Shown here piece by piece: positions 6,115 to 7,012 of a DNA stretch of 7,012 bases. The first letter of the stretch is position 1. Every line of letters begins with the position of its first letter. Source of the DNA: Clostridia bacterium (GTDB lineage Bacteria; Bacillota; Clostridia; Christensenellales; Pumilibacteraceae); NCBI GenBank assembly GCA_017452405.1, contig JAFTMM010000113.1, positions 1 through 7,012 on the forward strand, in the 5' to 3' direction. A model generated the notes under the pieces. It saw only the letters and a list, made by a program, of their open reading frames with translations. It made no database searches and was not told where the DNA came from. Both the position numbers and the translations under genes were made by a program.

Positions 6115-7012
6115 TTATTCGCACACTTTTTCGTCGCCTGCGTCATCACTAGCTTCCTCAGAAGTCTTATCTCCAAGATAAGGCTCTGCTCCGCTCTCTA
6201 TAGCCGCAGAGTGCTGCACGAATGACGCAAATAGTCTTTCAACAAGTTCGTCACCGCCATTTGTTTTTCTTATCTTATTTTCAATAAGAGAAACGATAGG
6301 AACGATAAGGAAGCCGAGAATCATAGTCCAAGCGCCTACGTAAATCGGTGACTGGAACACGTATTCGTAAATGAACGAGGACTTAAATTCGGGAGACAGC
6401 GATCCACTTGCAAGTGAAATAATCATTGATACTATGCTGATTATAGTTCCGAAGCCGAAGCAAGCCCAGCAACTACCCTTGGAAGTCTTTTTCCAATACA
6501 GGCTGAACAAATAAGGCGCAAGGAACGAACCTGCAAGCGCGCCCCAGCTTACACCCATCATCTGAGCAATAAACGAAAGGTTAAATTCGTCGTATACTAT
6601 AGCAATAACTGCGGAAAGAACGATAAAGAGTGCTATGAAAAAACGGATGGAGAACATCTGCTGTTTCTTGGTCATATTCTTATTTATATTGCCCTTAATA
6701 AAGTCAAGAGTTATCGTCGAACTCGAACTCAATACAAGGGAGGAAAGCGTACTCATGGAAGCCGAAACGACAAGTACAAGCACAAGCGCTATAAGTAAAA
6801 TAGGTAAACTTTCACTAAGCATGGTGGGAACTATATCGTCATATTTAATTCCACCTTCTCCGGGCGTATAGAATAAACGACCAAAACAACCAAGGAAATA
6901 ACAACCACCAGCCACTATAAGCGCAAAAAGCGTGCTAATAATCATACCTTTCTTAATTTCGCCTTCGCTCTTAATTGCATAGAACTTCTGCACCATCTGA
7001 GGCAGTCCCCAA
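6115..7012 (-). CDS. Sodium:solute symporter (SSS family), C-terminal part
   Basis: The visible 298 residues are the C-terminal portion of an SSS-family (PutP/SGLT fold) Na+-coupled transporter; the 5' end is beyond the right edge. The reading frame begins WGLPQMVQKFYAIK, a typical SSS motif, so the Met at 6996 is internal and not the start. Counting from that Met, hydrophobic segments lie at about 18-42, 64-90, 117-135, 142-167, 177-197 and 217-238. The segment VSASMSTLSSLVLSSSSTITLDF (77-99) matches the PutP helix whose Ser-Thr pair (here S82, T83) helps bind Na+. After the last membrane segment comes a tail of about 50 residues that is hydrophilic and acidic at its end (EEASDDAGDEKVCE), probably cytoplasmic. 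The substrate cannot be told; proline, pantothenate and other small solutes are possible. It converges on rnpB and shares its terminator. Confidence 0.92.
   Translation of the reverse strand, partial: WGLPQMVQKFYAIKSEGEIKKGMIISTLFALIVAGGCYFLGCFGRLFYTPGEGGIKYDDIVPTMLSESLPILLIALVLVLVVSASMSTLSSLVLSSSSTITLDFIKGNINKNMTKKQQMFSIRFFIALFIVLSAVIAIVYDEFNLSFIAQMMGVSWGALAGSFLAPYLFSLYWKKTSKGSCWACFGFGTIISIVSMIISLASGSLSPEFKSSFIYEYVFQSPIYVGAWTMILGFLIVPIVSLIENKIRKTNGGDELVERLFASFVQHSAAIESGAEPYLGDKTSEEASDDAGDEKVCE

Noticed and set aside
1..7012. CRISPR arrays, tRNA genes, insertion sequences, phage genes or defence islands
   Set aside because: No direct-repeat series, tRNA cloverleaf, transposase or integrase reading frame was found on either strand; the window is fully explained by core genes and their signals.

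Overview
The window reads as a stretch of core chromosome from a low-to-moderate-GC bacterium, most likely a Clostridia-like member of the Bacillota. The evidence is the gene order lepA - (cyclase) - hemW - hrcA, which is the classic Bacillota lead-in to the grpE-dnaK-dnaJ heat-shock operon, together with a CIRCE operator, a type A RNase P RNA (Bacilli have type B) and LepA/RarA proteins of clostridial character. The genus cannot be told from this sequence alone.

Layout. Almost everything lies on the minus strand, so transcription runs from right to left. At the right edge is the C-terminal part of a sodium:solute symporter (6115-7012, 5' end outside the window). It converges on the plus-strand RNase P RNA gene (about 5724-6049), and the two share a 12-bp-stem terminator that can work both ways (6053-6082). 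Between rnpB and rarA lie two strong divergent promoters. From the minus-strand one a tight cluster is read: rarA (4279-5598), lepA (2470-4275), a small metal-dependent cyclase/hydrolase-family gene (1913-2464) and hemW (823-1923). These are separated by 3 bp, 5 bp and an 11-bp overlap. An AT-rich hairpin with a T tract at the hemW stop probably ends this unit. hrcA then starts from its own promoter (761-789) with a CIRCE operator over the transcription start (731-757); the gene runs off the left edge (1-695).

How the genes fit together. The four-gene unit is mostly housekeeping: replication-fork maintenance (RarA), translation rescue (LepA/EF4) and heme handling by a radical SAM protein (HemW), plus one metabolic hydrolase of unknown substrate that is not part of the textbook cluster. 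hrcA opens a separately controlled heat-shock unit whose repressor acts on its own promoter.

No defence system, CRISPR array, mobile element or other clearly new system is visible. The points that deserve a second look are smaller: a probably leaderless rarA mRNA, an unusual lack of Shine-Dalgarno sequences in the four-gene unit, an RNase P RNA whose L15 loop appears to lack the GGU motif that reads the tRNA 3' CCA, and the cyclase gene embedded between lepA and hemW.
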